Shown here: positions 7,763 to 15,419 of the stretch, piece after piece
How positions within the stretch are numbered: position 1 is the stretch's first letter
How the letters are laid out: the number at the start of each line of letters is the position of its first letter
Source of the DNA: an uncultured Planctomycetales bacterium
Lineage (GTDB): Bacteria > Planctomycetota > Planctomycetia > Pirellulales > S012-138
Assembly: GCA_937982665.1 (NCBI GenBank)
Contig: CALJLD010000171.1
Span: 1-19,027 of the forward strand
DNA length: 19,027 bases
Direction: 5' to 3'
Notes under the pieces: generated by a model
Told to the model about the DNA's origin: nothing
What the model saw: the letters and a program-made list of their open reading frames with translations, nothing else
The model's database searches: none
Made by a program: the position numbers and the translations under genes

Positions 7763-8947
7763 ATGAGCAACGGCATCCTTCCAGTTGGCGCACTTTGGAT
7801 GTGGGCGACCCCATTGTGGAACATTGGGATTGGGATCGCGGCCGCTACGGCCTTGGTCGCGGCAATCTATTTCATCGGGCGTTTTGCATTAGCCAAGAAG
7901 GCGGTGTTGATTGATGAACTGACAATCGGCGGCTTGGGTCAGCCGATTTTCTATCTGTGCCTGATTCCTTCGTTGATGGCGCTGGTTGCTCTGCCTTGGG
8001 CACTCAAGTCTGACGGTGCGGAATCGCAATCGGCATTTGGGACCACGGTCATGCTGTGGACGGCCGGTTGGGCCGCGGCCACAGTGCTGGCCGTCTTCTT
8101 GCTGTTTGCGATCATTCGTCTGGCTTTGCCGAAGCTTTATGCGATTGCCGTTACGACGTCAAAAGAGGCGATGTGGCAGGGTTTGTATTGGGTGTTGTTG
8201 TTTCTGGGCGGAGCCATCATCACGTTCGCCATTTGGATCCCGTACAACACCTTTGGCGAAGACTACAAGATGTACAAAGACCTGGGGCTGACTGTGATCA
8301 TGCTCTTGGCTTTGTTCCAGGCTTTGTGGACGGCCAGTATTTCCATTTCGGACGAAGTAGAAGGCCGCACAAGCCTGACTGTGCTGAGCAAGCCGATTGC
8401 TCGCTGGCAATTTATCCTGGGAAAATTCCTGGGCTTGGTTCCGCCGGCGCTGTTCATGTTCCTGCTGTTGGGGACAAACTTCTTGATTGGCCTGGCGTAC
8501 AAAGCTGGATCGTATGATCCAGCCGAGTCCGGCGTTTTGCACCTGGTGACGGAACCGTACATTCAAATCCAGGTGCTTTGGACCATTCCCGGCCTGGCGC
8601 TGGGATTCCTGGAAGTCATGGTGCTGGCCTCCATTGGCGTGGCCATCTCAACGCGATTGCCCATGGCGGCAAACCTGGCGATCTGCTTCAGCGTTTATGT
8701 GCTGGGGCATATGACTCCGCTGATTGTGGAAAGCTCGCTGGGGCGTTTTGAAGCCGTGGAGTTCTTCTCCCGCTTAATTGCAACCGTGCTTCCGGTCTTG
8801 GAATACTTCAAGACGGACGCAGCGATCACTGCCGGGCGGGAAGTGCCGCTCAGTTATATGGGCCTGTGCGGGTTGTACGCAGCGATGTACTGCGCGTTCA
8901 TGCTGCTGCTGTCACTGCTGCTGTTTGAAGACCGCGATCTGGCCTAG
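7763..8947 (+). CDS. ABC-2 type transporter permease
   Basis: A 394-residue integral membrane protein with about eight or nine hydrophobic segments (near 20-40, 60-80, 96-122, 141-160, 174-196, 218-246, 270-296, 302-322 and 364-388). The ABC-2 permease signature is clear at 195-224: SDEVEGRTSLTVLSKPIAR then FILGKFLGL. It matches the conserved cytoplasmic segment that couples the permease to its ATPase (EhxxGTxxxLLskPvsR in the family). Such permeases form the membrane channel of exporters for drugs, polysaccharides, lipids or whole proteins. No ATP-binding subunit lies beside it, so it may use one encoded elsewhere. The start is the first ATG in frame, without a Shine-Dalgarno; Met13 is an alternative. 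Confidence 0.85.
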   Translation: MSNGILPVGALWMWATPLWNIGIGIAAATALVAAIYFIGRFALAKKAVLIDELTIGGLGQPIFYLCLIPSLMALVALPWALKSDGAESQSAFGTTVMLWTAGWAAATVLAVFLLFAIIRLALPKLYAIAVTTSKEAMWQGLYWVLLFLGGAIITFAIWIPYNTFGEDYKMYKDLGLTVIMLLALFQALWTASISISDEVEGRTSLTVLSKPIARWQFILGKFLGLVPPALFMFLLLGTNFLIGLAYKAGSYDPAESGVLHLVTEPYIQIQVLWTIPGLALGFLEVMVLASIGVAISTRLPMAANLAICFSVYVLGHMTPLIVESSLGRFEAVEFFSRLIATVLPVLEYFKTDAAITAGREVPLSYMGLCGLYAAMYCAFMLLLSLLLFEDRDLA

Positions 8948-9298
8948 CTGAAACGGCTGGTCGATCCTTCCATGCTTCCGCCATATGCGGTCTTAGGCAC
9001 TTGCGCGCGAATTCATCGCGACGATTGCGCGCGGGAAAGCCTCGCATGGCGCTTCGCTATTCGCCCAGGCGCGCATGCTTCCGGTGCTGGCGCGCCAGCG
9101 GGTTGCTGTTGGTGCCGTCAGCGGCACAGCTTATGATTCCCGCCGAAAAGACTGATCGATCAGGCAGAGTTTGCCGATTGTAGGGGTGGTACGACGGCAG
9201 CAGGCATGCGGATGCAGTTGCCAAGTCCGTGCCCGTTGCCCATGTATTGGGCGCACCCCCAACACGAATCAAAGCGCGTTCCAACAAGGGAGCCAATT
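8948..9298. other. 351-base spacer with palindromes and a promoter candidate
   Basis: No gene is seen. It holds the 14-base perfect palindrome GCTGGCGCGCCAGC (9086-9099) and the hairpin GTGCCG-TCAG-CGGCAC (9112-9127), and just after them a -10-like TATGAT (9132-9137). There is no U-rich terminator for the permease gene. Confidence 0.5.
9109..9137 (+). promoter_or_regulatory. Possible promoter with overlapping dyad upstream of the Skp/OmpH gene
   Basis: TTGGTG (9109-9114) and TATGAT (9132-9137) are spaced by 17 bases; the -10 matches five of six, the -35 only three. The dyad GTGCCG-TCAG-CGGCAC (9112-9127) overlaps the -35 and spacer, where a repressor would act. The leader to the GTG at 9299 would be about 155 bases. 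Confidence 0.3.
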
Positions 9299-9901
9299 GT
9301 GAAACGGTCGATCATTTTTGCCGCTGCGGCAATGTTGGTTCTTTCCATCAGCAGTTCTGCCTTCGCTCAAGGCGGCATGCGGATGGCCCTCATCGACGTC
9401 GGTTATATCTTCAAGAATCACGCTGGGTTTAAGACCATGCGTGAAAAATTGGAGCAAGACGTCAACCTTGCCAACGTCGATTTCCAAAACACTCGGGCAC
9501 GCTTGGAAGCCCAACAAAAGGCACTGATGATCCTCGACAAGGGCTCCGCCGACTACACGACAAAAGAAGCAACGCTTGCTCGCGAAGTTGCCGACATGAA
9601 CGCCGCGCTGGCGTTGCAACGCAATAAGTTCGCGGATCGCGAAGCCGACATCTACTACAAGGTCTATCAGGAAGTCCGTGATGCCACGGCCGCTTATTGC
9701 TCGCAAAACGGGATTCACGTTGCGGTGCAATTCAACGGAGAACCGCTAGCCACGGACCAGGCGAACATGGTGCAAGCCGAAGTCGCGCGACGCATCGTTT
9801 ACTACGAGAAGTCCCTGGATATCACTCCTGCGGTCTTGTCGATGATGAACAGTCGTGCTGGCACTTCGGCCAACGCCGGAACAGGCCCGCGCCGTCAGTA
9901 G
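9299..9901 (+). CDS. OmpH/Skp family periplasmic chaperone-like protein
   Basis: Skp/OmpH proteins hold unfolded outer-membrane proteins in the periplasm through a helical, tentacle-like coiled coil. The chosen start is GTG 9299, which has aagggag about 6 bases upstream. It gives VKRSIIFAAAAMLVLSISSSAFA, a textbook signal peptide cleaved at AFA/QGG; the frame is open back to 9206 but the extra residues are implausible. The mature protein has the family opening MALIDVGYIFKNHAGFKTM (29-47), then about 90 residues of charged helix with alternating K/E/Q and a final beta-containing segment (GIHVAVQFNGEP). Length, 200 residues, is typical. It is followed by a strong intrinsic terminator, so it is probably monocistronic. 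The usual Gram-negative partners bamA and lpxD are not adjacent. Confidence 0.85.
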   Translation: MKRSIIFAAAAMLVLSISSSAFAQGGMRMALIDVGYIFKNHAGFKTMREKLEQDVNLANVDFQNTRARLEAQQKALMILDKGSADYTTKEATLAREVADMNAALALQRNKFADREADIYYKVYQEVRDATAAYCSQNGIHVAVQFNGEPLATDQANMVQAEVARRIVYYEKSLDITPAVLSMMNSRAGTSANAGTGPRRQ

Positions 9902-9926
9902 CCGCCAGTTTGAGCCATCGCTTGGC

Positions 9927-9947
9927 CGCCGTGGACAATCCACGGCG
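9927..9947. repeat. Perfect 9-bp hairpin in the Skp/OmpH 3' region
   Basis: CGCCGTGGA-CAA-TCCACGGCG pairs perfectly with a 3-base loop, 26 bases after the stop codon. No T run follows, so it is not a terminator on its own. Confidence 0.6.
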
Positions 9948-10001
9948 AACTATGGGGTAGCTTTGGGGCTATCTAGATAAGCGGGCAACTCAAGGGCAGT
10001 A

Positions 10002-10063
10002 GGGGCAAACACAGGGGCAGCCGGGGCAGCACCGGGGCAGACACCACCGGGGCGGAAACGGGG
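10002..10063 (+). repeat. GGGGC-rich tract with six G4 runs (G-quadruplex candidate)
   Basis: Runs of four G begin at 10002, 10014, 10023, 10034, 10049 and 10060, nearly all as GGGGC with short A/C-rich loops of 5 to 11 bases; two GGGC units precede them (9983, 9994). Any four neighbouring runs satisfy a permissive G-quadruplex pattern. On the plus strand this would be in the transcript of the Skp/OmpH gene, just before its terminator. Confidence 0.6.
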
Positions 10064-10071
10064 CTTACAAG

Positions 10072-10122
10072 GATCCGCGGGTTGACACAATCGTCAACGC
10101 GCGGATCTTTTTTTGTTTTTTT
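10072..10122 (+). terminator. Strong intrinsic terminator
   Basis: A 15-bp stem with one mismatch is formed by 10072-10086 (GATCCGCGGGTTGAC) and 10093-10107, around a 6-base loop (acaatc). It is followed at once by TTTTTTTG and TTTTTTT (10108-10122). It terminates plus-strand transcription about 170 bases after the Skp/OmpH stop codon. There is no A run on the other side, so it works in one direction only. Confidence 0.92.
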
Positions 10123-10288
10123 GATCGCCTTGCTTGGAATATTTTCGCCGCTCAAGCGTCATCATAATTGAGCCCAAGCACGTGAGCCCGCATTGGATCA
10201 TACAGGTCCAAGCTGCCGCCGCGGGTGCACTCCGTCGGACCGCCTGCGATCAGTTGCAGGTTTCACCCACCTTCATGGGATTAGCCCA

Positions 10289-11212
10289 ATGCGCTTCGAG
10301 AATCACTGCGCTACCGCTGCGCGCACCCGCAACTGCAAGAGCTTCTTCACCTTGTTCGTTGCAGGCAGCTTTCTTGTGCTGAGTCTCAGCGGCTGCGGTG
10401 CAAGTTATGAGGCCTCGCCCGCCCGATATGCGGATTCTTCGGGCAGGATGTCCGTCGCGCAATCGCCCGGTGGCAATCAAGGGGCGGAGTCGGATGCATT
10501 AACGGCGGACAACATCGCCGGACAGCGCAAAGTGATCTACAACGCGGAACTCAGTCTGCAGGTGGATGACTTCACGTCGTTGCCGGATGAAATGTTCAAC
10601 CTTGTCGATCGCTTCGGCGGCTACATTGCCGAGGCGGACATCAAAAGCACTGAAGGTACAAGCCGCTACGGTCGCTGGAAGATCCGCATTCCCGTCGAAG
10701 GCTACAAGGACTTCCTCAGTGACATCAGCAACTTGGGCGTTCCCACGGACCTGAAACAAACTTCGGAAGATGTGACGGAGGAGTTTGTTGACCTGGAAGC
10801 GCAAATCGCCAGCAAGCGCAAACTGGAACAACGCGTGTTGGATTTTCTGGAGAACTCGCAAACAAACCTGAATGAGGTCATCCAACTCGAAAGCGAACTT
10901 GAGCGGATCCGCAGCGTGATCGAGCGGATGGAAGGTCGCTTGAATTACCTTTCCAATCGCGCGGCGCTCGCCACAATCACAATCACCGCCCGTGAAGAGA
11001 AAGAATACGTCCCGCCACAGTCGCCCACCTTTGATGACCAATTGAGCACAACCTGGGCTTCATCCGTTGGCAGCCTCCAGGCAACCGGCCAATCCGTGGC
11101 GCTGTTCTTTGTGGGCATCACTCCCTGGCTGCCAGTGCTGCTGGTGATTCTGCTTGTGCTGTGGTTTGTGTGGCGAAGATTCGCTCGCGGGCGAGCCATT
11201 CCCACGTCGTAA
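10289..11212 (+). CDS. DUF4349 family lipoprotein
   Basis: A 307-residue membrane-associated protein of unknown biochemical role. ATG 10289 is favoured over 10193 because the hydrophobic stretch FFTLFVAGSFLVLSLSGC then lies near the N-terminus. LSLSGC ends in a lipobox cysteine (C36), so lipid attachment and export are expected. After a variable linker, RKVIYNAELSLQVDDF (80-95) opens the DUF4349 domain, with GGYIAEADI, a strand-rich segment (RWKIRIPVEGYKDFL) and VTEEFVDLEAQI leading into a coiled coil (about 170-215). A C-terminal membrane helix (about 270-296) is followed by WRRFARGR, which stays on the cytoplasmic side. In the family a coiled coil followed by a membrane helix is usual. It has no Shine-Dalgarno; CATAAT at 10163-10168 could be a -10 box. 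Confidence 0.82.
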   Translation: MRFENHCATAARTRNCKSFFTLFVAGSFLVLSLSGCGASYEASPARYADSSGRMSVAQSPGGNQGAESDALTADNIAGQRKVIYNAELSLQVDDFTSLPDEMFNLVDRFGGYIAEADIKSTEGTSRYGRWKIRIPVEGYKDFLSDISNLGVPTDLKQTSEDVTEEFVDLEAQIASKRKLEQRVLDFLENSQTNLNEVIQLESELERIRSVIERMEGRLNYLSNRAALATITITAREEKEYVPPQSPTFDDQLSTTWASSVGSLQATGQSVALFFVGITPWLPVLLVILLVLWFVWRRFARGRAIPTS

Positions 11213-12050
11213 GCCAGGCACATCGAAGAACGCAGATCTCAGAGCGTTTTGCGAATAGGCGTTCTGATTCCGAACCATAATTCACCAGGGCTCGCTGCGG
11301 TCGCTGTTGATGCGGCAGCTTGGCCGCGCCAGTTCACGCATGCGAGGGATGGTCTTACTTGCCTTGCCCATCGATGGTCACGGCTATTGACCGGATGAAT
11401 GAGTTGGTGTCGATCGATTGCGTCTTGTGCTTGCGCAGCCGACCGGCGAACTGGCCGGAGCCCAACGCGGAGCAACCCTCAGCAGCAACCCTTGAGGCGT
11501 ATACATTGAAACCGCGCCGGTCAAGTTTTTTTGAATCACCGAGTTGCTGGATGCGCTAGCGTAAACACACCGTCCAAACCCGTGTACAACACGAGCAAAT
11601 CCCTGTGATATTTGCGGTGTGCGCGGTAGTGAAATTGCCGCGTGTGCGAGCAAGACCGGCCCGCCGAGGTGATTCTCAGAAGAAATCTGTGGCGGTGTGC
11701 TGATTCTCGTTCTCAAGACCATGCATCGCCGCGTGGCAAGCATTTCATCACACTCATGCATCGCGCGGCTGCGCATTGCGTCACACACAACTTCGCACGC
11801 GATCACATTGTGCACGCGATCACAATGCGCACGAAACACAATGTGTCCTCCAAGCCTCTATTCCGCGGCAGCGTCTATGCAACAAGCGACCGTCCGCGTT
11901 GTTGTTGATCAACATTCAACGCAAGCCGTTCCTCATCAACGTGCCGCTTCGGCTGCGCAAGAAGAACTTTCACGTCGCCGCGCGTTCAAGAACTCACCAA
12001 CGTCGCGGTCGCCTTCTTCGTTTTGCCTGACTAGCCAATCACGAAATGAA
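11213..12050. other. 838-base convergent spacer with no supported gene
   Basis: It lies between the 3' ends of the DUF4349 gene (plus) and the third paralog (minus), so no promoter for either neighbour is needed here. All long reading frames look like noise (Arg/Ser/Cys-rich, no ribosome binding sites). Visible structure: a gene-like but start-less minus-strand frame at 11355-11555; an A7-CTTGACC...TATACG promoter-like stretch on the minus strand near 11500-11530; repeats at 11720-11843; and GC-skewed short coding-like frames on both strands at about 11880-12030. Decayed genes or a structured RNA are possible. Confidence 0.5.
11720..11843. repeat. Degenerate direct and inverted repeats in the convergent spacer
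   Basis: CATGCATCGC occurs at 11720-11729 and 11755-11764, heading two diverged 35-base units. Then three near-identical 16-17 base units follow at 11794-11810, 11811-11827 and 11828-11843, each close to CGCACGCGATCACAATG. TGCGCATTG (11770-11778) and CAATGCGCA (11823-11831) form a perfect 9-bp inverted repeat around two of these units. Confidence 0.65.
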
Positions 12051-13562
12051 CTAATTGGGCAATCCATCGCCGGAAGAATCAGCCGCGGAGTCATCAACGG
12101 CACCATCTGCTGAGGTCTTTGTGGGATACTCCAATTCCACCAGTCCATCAGACTCGTCTTGATCACCGCCGCCACCGTCGTCAATTCCATTTGTGCCCAG
12201 GCCGTAAATCACAAAACCCGTCGGCGTGGTACGGTAGACCACCGGCTGATTGGAATATGTTCCCTGCGGAATCTCCGGCATCGATTCATCGAGAACGTCC
12301 GTAAGCGAATTCGGGAAATTCCCCTTGGTACGATAGAACTGATCCACGCGTAAAGCTACGCGCAAGCCGCGCAGTTGTTGCCGATACCTGAGCCCTGATC
12401 TCCTCATGCTGGTCATCGAGGGGAGCGTCAGCTTCGTCATCAAATAAGTATCGGAAAGGGTAGAGATTTCATTCTCGATGGCTTCCAAATCCGCTGTCGC
12501 TTGAGGACCGGTCTCATCGATATGTTCGATCACTGAGTTGAATATGGAAACAGCCTTCGACATATCTCGATAGCGAAGTGCTGAAAGATTCGCGTAAATC
12601 CACCAGCTTGGTCCTTCCGCCTGGGCGAGCGAGCCGATCATTTCCGGCTCGGCCGAGTCCGCAATCGAAGCAATCATCGTGATGCTCGAGGCTCGCTCCG
12701 CCATGTAACAATCCTTAAGTCGAAAGTTCGCCTCGGCATGCGCCAACATATCGTCCAACTCACTTCGTTGTTCGGCGGTGAGATCGTGGGTTTCAAGCAG
12801 CGCCTTGATCTCGTGCATCGCGAAGGTTGCGAAAGCGACGCGCAGTAGATGGCTGATCAGGAATGGTTCTTCTTTCCCGGAATCGATCAGGCGGAACATA
12901 TCTTGGATCGAAGTGATCGCACGATCGGTATCGCCGTCGGCAATTGCCACCAAACCTTCCGCTTTGAGCACATTCGCAAAGTGCCGCTGCGGTTCCAAGC
13001 CTTCCAGCAAGAGCGCGTAGGGTATTTCCGTCTTGAAGTCGATGGGCCAGCGGATCGTTCCGCGATCCAAAGACTGCCGCAACAAATCCAAAGCCGGCGT
13101 TGATGCCGTTGTGATCTGGCGAAAATTGGCCAGGTCCGCCGCACTGTAGGCACTCATCACCCCGTTGCCGCCCGGCCCTGTACCGTCCAAGTGTTGTTGC
13201 TCAAAACTTGTCCAAACGGCGCCCGTTTGCTGCCTCGTCTGTTCGAGCGACTTCGCGGCGGCCAGGAAGAGTTGCAGCCCATCCTCTTCTTCCGGCAGCG
13301 GCTCTGGCTCCAGGTCCACAAACCACACCGGCTCGCCGCGATCTTGAATGGCTTTGATCTCGGCCTCAAACGCCAAGCGTTCTGATCGCGCCCAAAACCA
13401 ATTCCCCAGCCATCCGCCCACCGCGACCAACAAGAAGCTGGCGATTGCATACGTCAGGCATCCAGGCTTCCATTTCGCATCGGGAATTTTGATGGGCGTG
13501 TCTTGAGCTTCGCCGCTGGCAGAGTCTCGCTCAATGGCTTCTTTCTCAACGTTGTCGGTCAT
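12051..13562 (-). CDS. Membrane-anchored hypothetical protein, paralog C of a three-gene family
   Basis: A 503-residue protein. ATG 13562 has aagga 6-7 bases upstream. A short charged cytoplasmic tail with KWKPGCLTY (30-38) precedes one membrane helix (about 36-57), and the rest should be outside the cytoplasm. After the helix comes IQDRGEPVWFVDLEPEPLP, then a long, mostly helical region. Near the C-terminus lies RQQLRGLRVALRVDQFYR, followed by FPNSLTDVLDES and a YGLGTNGIDDGGGG tail. That last pattern (helix, short PxSLxxL, then GxNGxDDxGG) resembles the C-terminal part of pseudopilin-like proteins with a calcium loop, but there is no N-terminal prepilin motif. It is closely related to paralog B (13833-15350), less so to A. 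Function unknown. Confidence 0.8.
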   Translation of the reverse strand: MTDNVEKEAIERDSASGEAQDTPIKIPDAKWKPGCLTYAIASFLLVAVGGWLGNWFWARSERLAFEAEIKAIQDRGEPVWFVDLEPEPLPEEEDGLQLFLAAAKSLEQTRQQTGAVWTSFEQQHLDGTGPGGNGVMSAYSAADLANFRQITTASTPALDLLRQSLDRGTIRWPIDFKTEIPYALLLEGLEPQRHFANVLKAEGLVAIADGDTDRAITSIQDMFRLIDSGKEEPFLISHLLRVAFATFAMHEIKALLETHDLTAEQRSELDDMLAHAEANFRLKDCYMAERASSITMIASIADSAEPEMIGSLAQAEGPSWWIYANLSALRYRDMSKAVSIFNSVIEHIDETGPQATADLEAIENEISTLSDTYLMTKLTLPSMTSMRRSGLRYRQQLRGLRVALRVDQFYRTKGNFPNSLTDVLDESMPEIPQGTYSNQPVVYRTTPTGFVIYGLGTNGIDDGGGGDQDESDGLVELEYPTKTSADGAVDDSAADSSGDGLPN

Positions 13563-13650
13563 CTCGGTTCCTTGTCGCCGTCTGTTCCGGCCGGCGGGTT
13601 ATGATTATTGCTGACGCTACCCCAGGCTACCGTCCTGCACTATCGGGTGC

Positions 13651-13672
13651 CCCAGACGCCCCTGCGTCTGGG
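13651..13672. repeat. Perfect 9-bp palindromic hairpin between paralogs B and C
   Basis: CCCAGACGC-CCCT-GCGTCTGGG, flanked on both sides by GGGTGCC-type sequence (at 13645-13650 and 13671-13676). There is no T tract on either strand. It lies in the 270-base spacer 13563-13832, in which I see no gene. The form, a GC-rich clean palindrome in a spacer, is that of a dispersed REP-like element; it may also stabilise or end the transcript of paralog B. Confidence 0.6.
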
Positions 13673-13832
13673 TGCCGAAAGGCACAAGAGGATTGGATCA
13701 GATTTGAAAGAAGAGTGAATTGTCCCTCTTGAGTGGTCTGCAATCGACGTCATGCCACCTCAACTTTGCCAACCTCTTGTCGCTGCGCGAAACAAACGCG
13801 GGAGCGTCTGTGCTACCCAATCTGGTGACCCC

Positions 13833-15350
13833 TTAATTGTTTTCCGTGTTGGCGTCTTCGGCATTCGGGTCCATGGTGCGAGGAGGTCGATTGTAATTGA
13901 TCTCGATCTTCGAAGACCACTCGTCGACCATGTTTGGGAGTGTTCGGTCTCCACCGTTATCATCAACGCCGTTCTCACCCACGCAGTAGATAGCAAATCC
14001 CAGCGGCGCGGATTGCGTCGAAGATTGTTGCTGCGAAACTCGCAGCGGCAACGTGCGATAAACCGGCGGCAGCCGGGAATAGGTGCCTAACGGGATTTGC
14101 GGCAATGATTCGTCCAAGACTTCATCGAGCGACTTGGGGAACTGCTGATGCTGCCGATAGTATGCGTCAACTCGCAGTGCCAATCGCAGGCCGCGGAGTT
14201 GCTGACGTGTTCGCATGGCCGCATTGCGAAGTGGACCCGGGGAAGTCACGAAGAAGCCCGTCATCACGTAGGTAGAACCCATCAATTCCTGGGATTCGGC
14301 TTGCCATTCTTGAACCGCACGGGTGCCTTCCGGCCCGGTTTGATCAACGGCTTCCATTGCCTGGTTCATCATGTGAATGGACTTTGTCATATCTTGATAC
14401 TGTAGGGTGCGCAATCGACGATAAATCCATAGGTTACTTGCGTCCTTGGTAATGTTTTCATATCCCTCACGCTGCAAGACCTCTTCAAAGTTGGCGATCG
14501 TCGTCAGTACCTGCGCTCGCTCGTTCGCAAGAGTTGGTCGCATGCGCAAATTCAGTTCCAAGTCCTCGAGCCATTCGTCCAGGAATTGACGCTGATCAAT
14601 ATCCAGGTCGCAGTTCTCCAGCGTCAGGGCCAGTAGTGCCACCGCCTTACCGATGCTGGAAATTCGGACGAATTGCCCAAGTGTTTCGGGGTTGTTCTCG
14701 GTGAGATCAACAAAGCGCAACAAGTCCGTGACCGCAGCAACGGCGCGATCTGTTTCCTGGTTTGCGATTGCCACGACGCCCTCGGCCATCAAGAGATCGG
14801 CCAGAGGCCTTTGCGAATCAATCCACTCCGAGGAATCGGAGTAGGGAATGGCCGCATCATAGTCCCGCGGTGGCTGCATGCTGCCGCGGTCCATCGCTCT
14901 TCTTAGCGAAGTAAGGATATCACCGCTTTCCGTGAGCGCGTCTTCAAGGCGTTGCAGATCATATTGCGACGGAAGAATCAGCACGGCACTGGTTTTGCTT
15001 TTCCAAAGCTTGTCGCGCAGCCTGGGAGTGACCGTGCTGCTTTGCCGCATCAGCGCATCGAGCATCGTTGCGGCTGCCAGGAAATCGGAAGTGCCGTCTT
15101 GTTCCGGCGGCAATGGCTCCGGCTTTAGATCGACAAACCAAACCGGCTCTCCCCGCTCACGAAGCTGGGCGACTTCGGCCTCGAATTCTTGCCGGGCAGA
15201 TTGCTCCCACAGCCACAGCCCTAGCCAACCCGCCGCCAACAACAACACAAGTGTTGTGACGCAATAAGTCTTCCAACCGGGCTTCCACTTGGGTTTGGGG
15301 GGTTCTAATTCCGTGCCTTGACTGTCTTGGTTATCCGCGATCTTACTCAA
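13833..15350 (-). CDS. Membrane-anchored hypothetical protein, paralog B of a three-gene family
   Basis: A 505-residue protein with a TTG start at 15350: gaggg lies 4-5 bases upstream, no ATG or GTG is available between the upstream in-frame stop and the membrane helix, and the N-terminus aligns with paralog C. KWKPGWKTY (21-29) precedes a single membrane helix (about 30-48). Next are LRERGEPVWFVDLKPEPLP and a helical region. The C-terminal module is RQQLRGLRLALRVDAYYR, then FPKSLDEVLDESLPQIPLG, and an IYCVGENGVDDNGGD tail. Almost the same order and motifs as C mark a recent duplication. It lies 69 bases downstream of paralog A, so the two are likely co-transcribed. Function unknown. Confidence 0.82.
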   Translation of the reverse strand: MSKIADNQDSQGTELEPPKPKWKPGWKTYCVTTLVLLLAAGWLGLWLWEQSARQEFEAEVAQLRERGEPVWFVDLKPEPLPPEQDGTSDFLAAATMLDALMRQSSTVTPRLRDKLWKSKTSAVLILPSQYDLQRLEDALTESGDILTSLRRAMDRGSMQPPRDYDAAIPYSDSSEWIDSQRPLADLLMAEGVVAIANQETDRAVAAVTDLLRFVDLTENNPETLGQFVRISSIGKAVALLALTLENCDLDIDQRQFLDEWLEDLELNLRMRPTLANERAQVLTTIANFEEVLQREGYENITKDASNLWIYRRLRTLQYQDMTKSIHMMNQAMEAVDQTGPEGTRAVQEWQAESQELMGSTYVMTGFFVTSPGPLRNAAMRTRQQLRGLRLALRVDAYYRQHQQFPKSLDEVLDESLPQIPLGTYSRLPPVYRTLPLRVSQQQSSTQSAPLGFAIYCVGENGVDDNGGDRTLPNMVDEWSSKIEINYNRPPRTMDPNAEDANTENN

Positions 15351-15419
15351 GCTACCCTCACTTTGTCTTACCTGGTTGCGGAGCCATCAGGCATTCAAAC
15401 ACCTAAGAAGTTGTTTTAC

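Noticed and set aside
9973..10155. Minus-strand 60-codon open frame over the G-rich tract
   Set aside because: Low-complexity Pro/Leu/Val product generated by the GGGGC repeats, crossing the terminator; no ribosome binding site.
11260..11290. tRNA T-arm lookalike (GGTTCGGAATC on the minus strand)
   Set aside because: No matching anticodon arm, D arm or acceptor stem around it.
11384..11839. Minus-strand 151-codon open frame
   Set aside because: No ribosome binding site, unusual Cys/Arg/His/Ser composition, and it runs through the repeat array; no family features.
11794..11843. CRISPR array
   Set aside because: Units are adjacent, 16-17 bases, without spacers, and no cas genes are present.
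11697..12113. Plus-strand 138-codon open frame
   Set aside because: Ser/Arg/Thr-rich, no ribosome binding site, and runs into the antisense of paralog C; probably chance.
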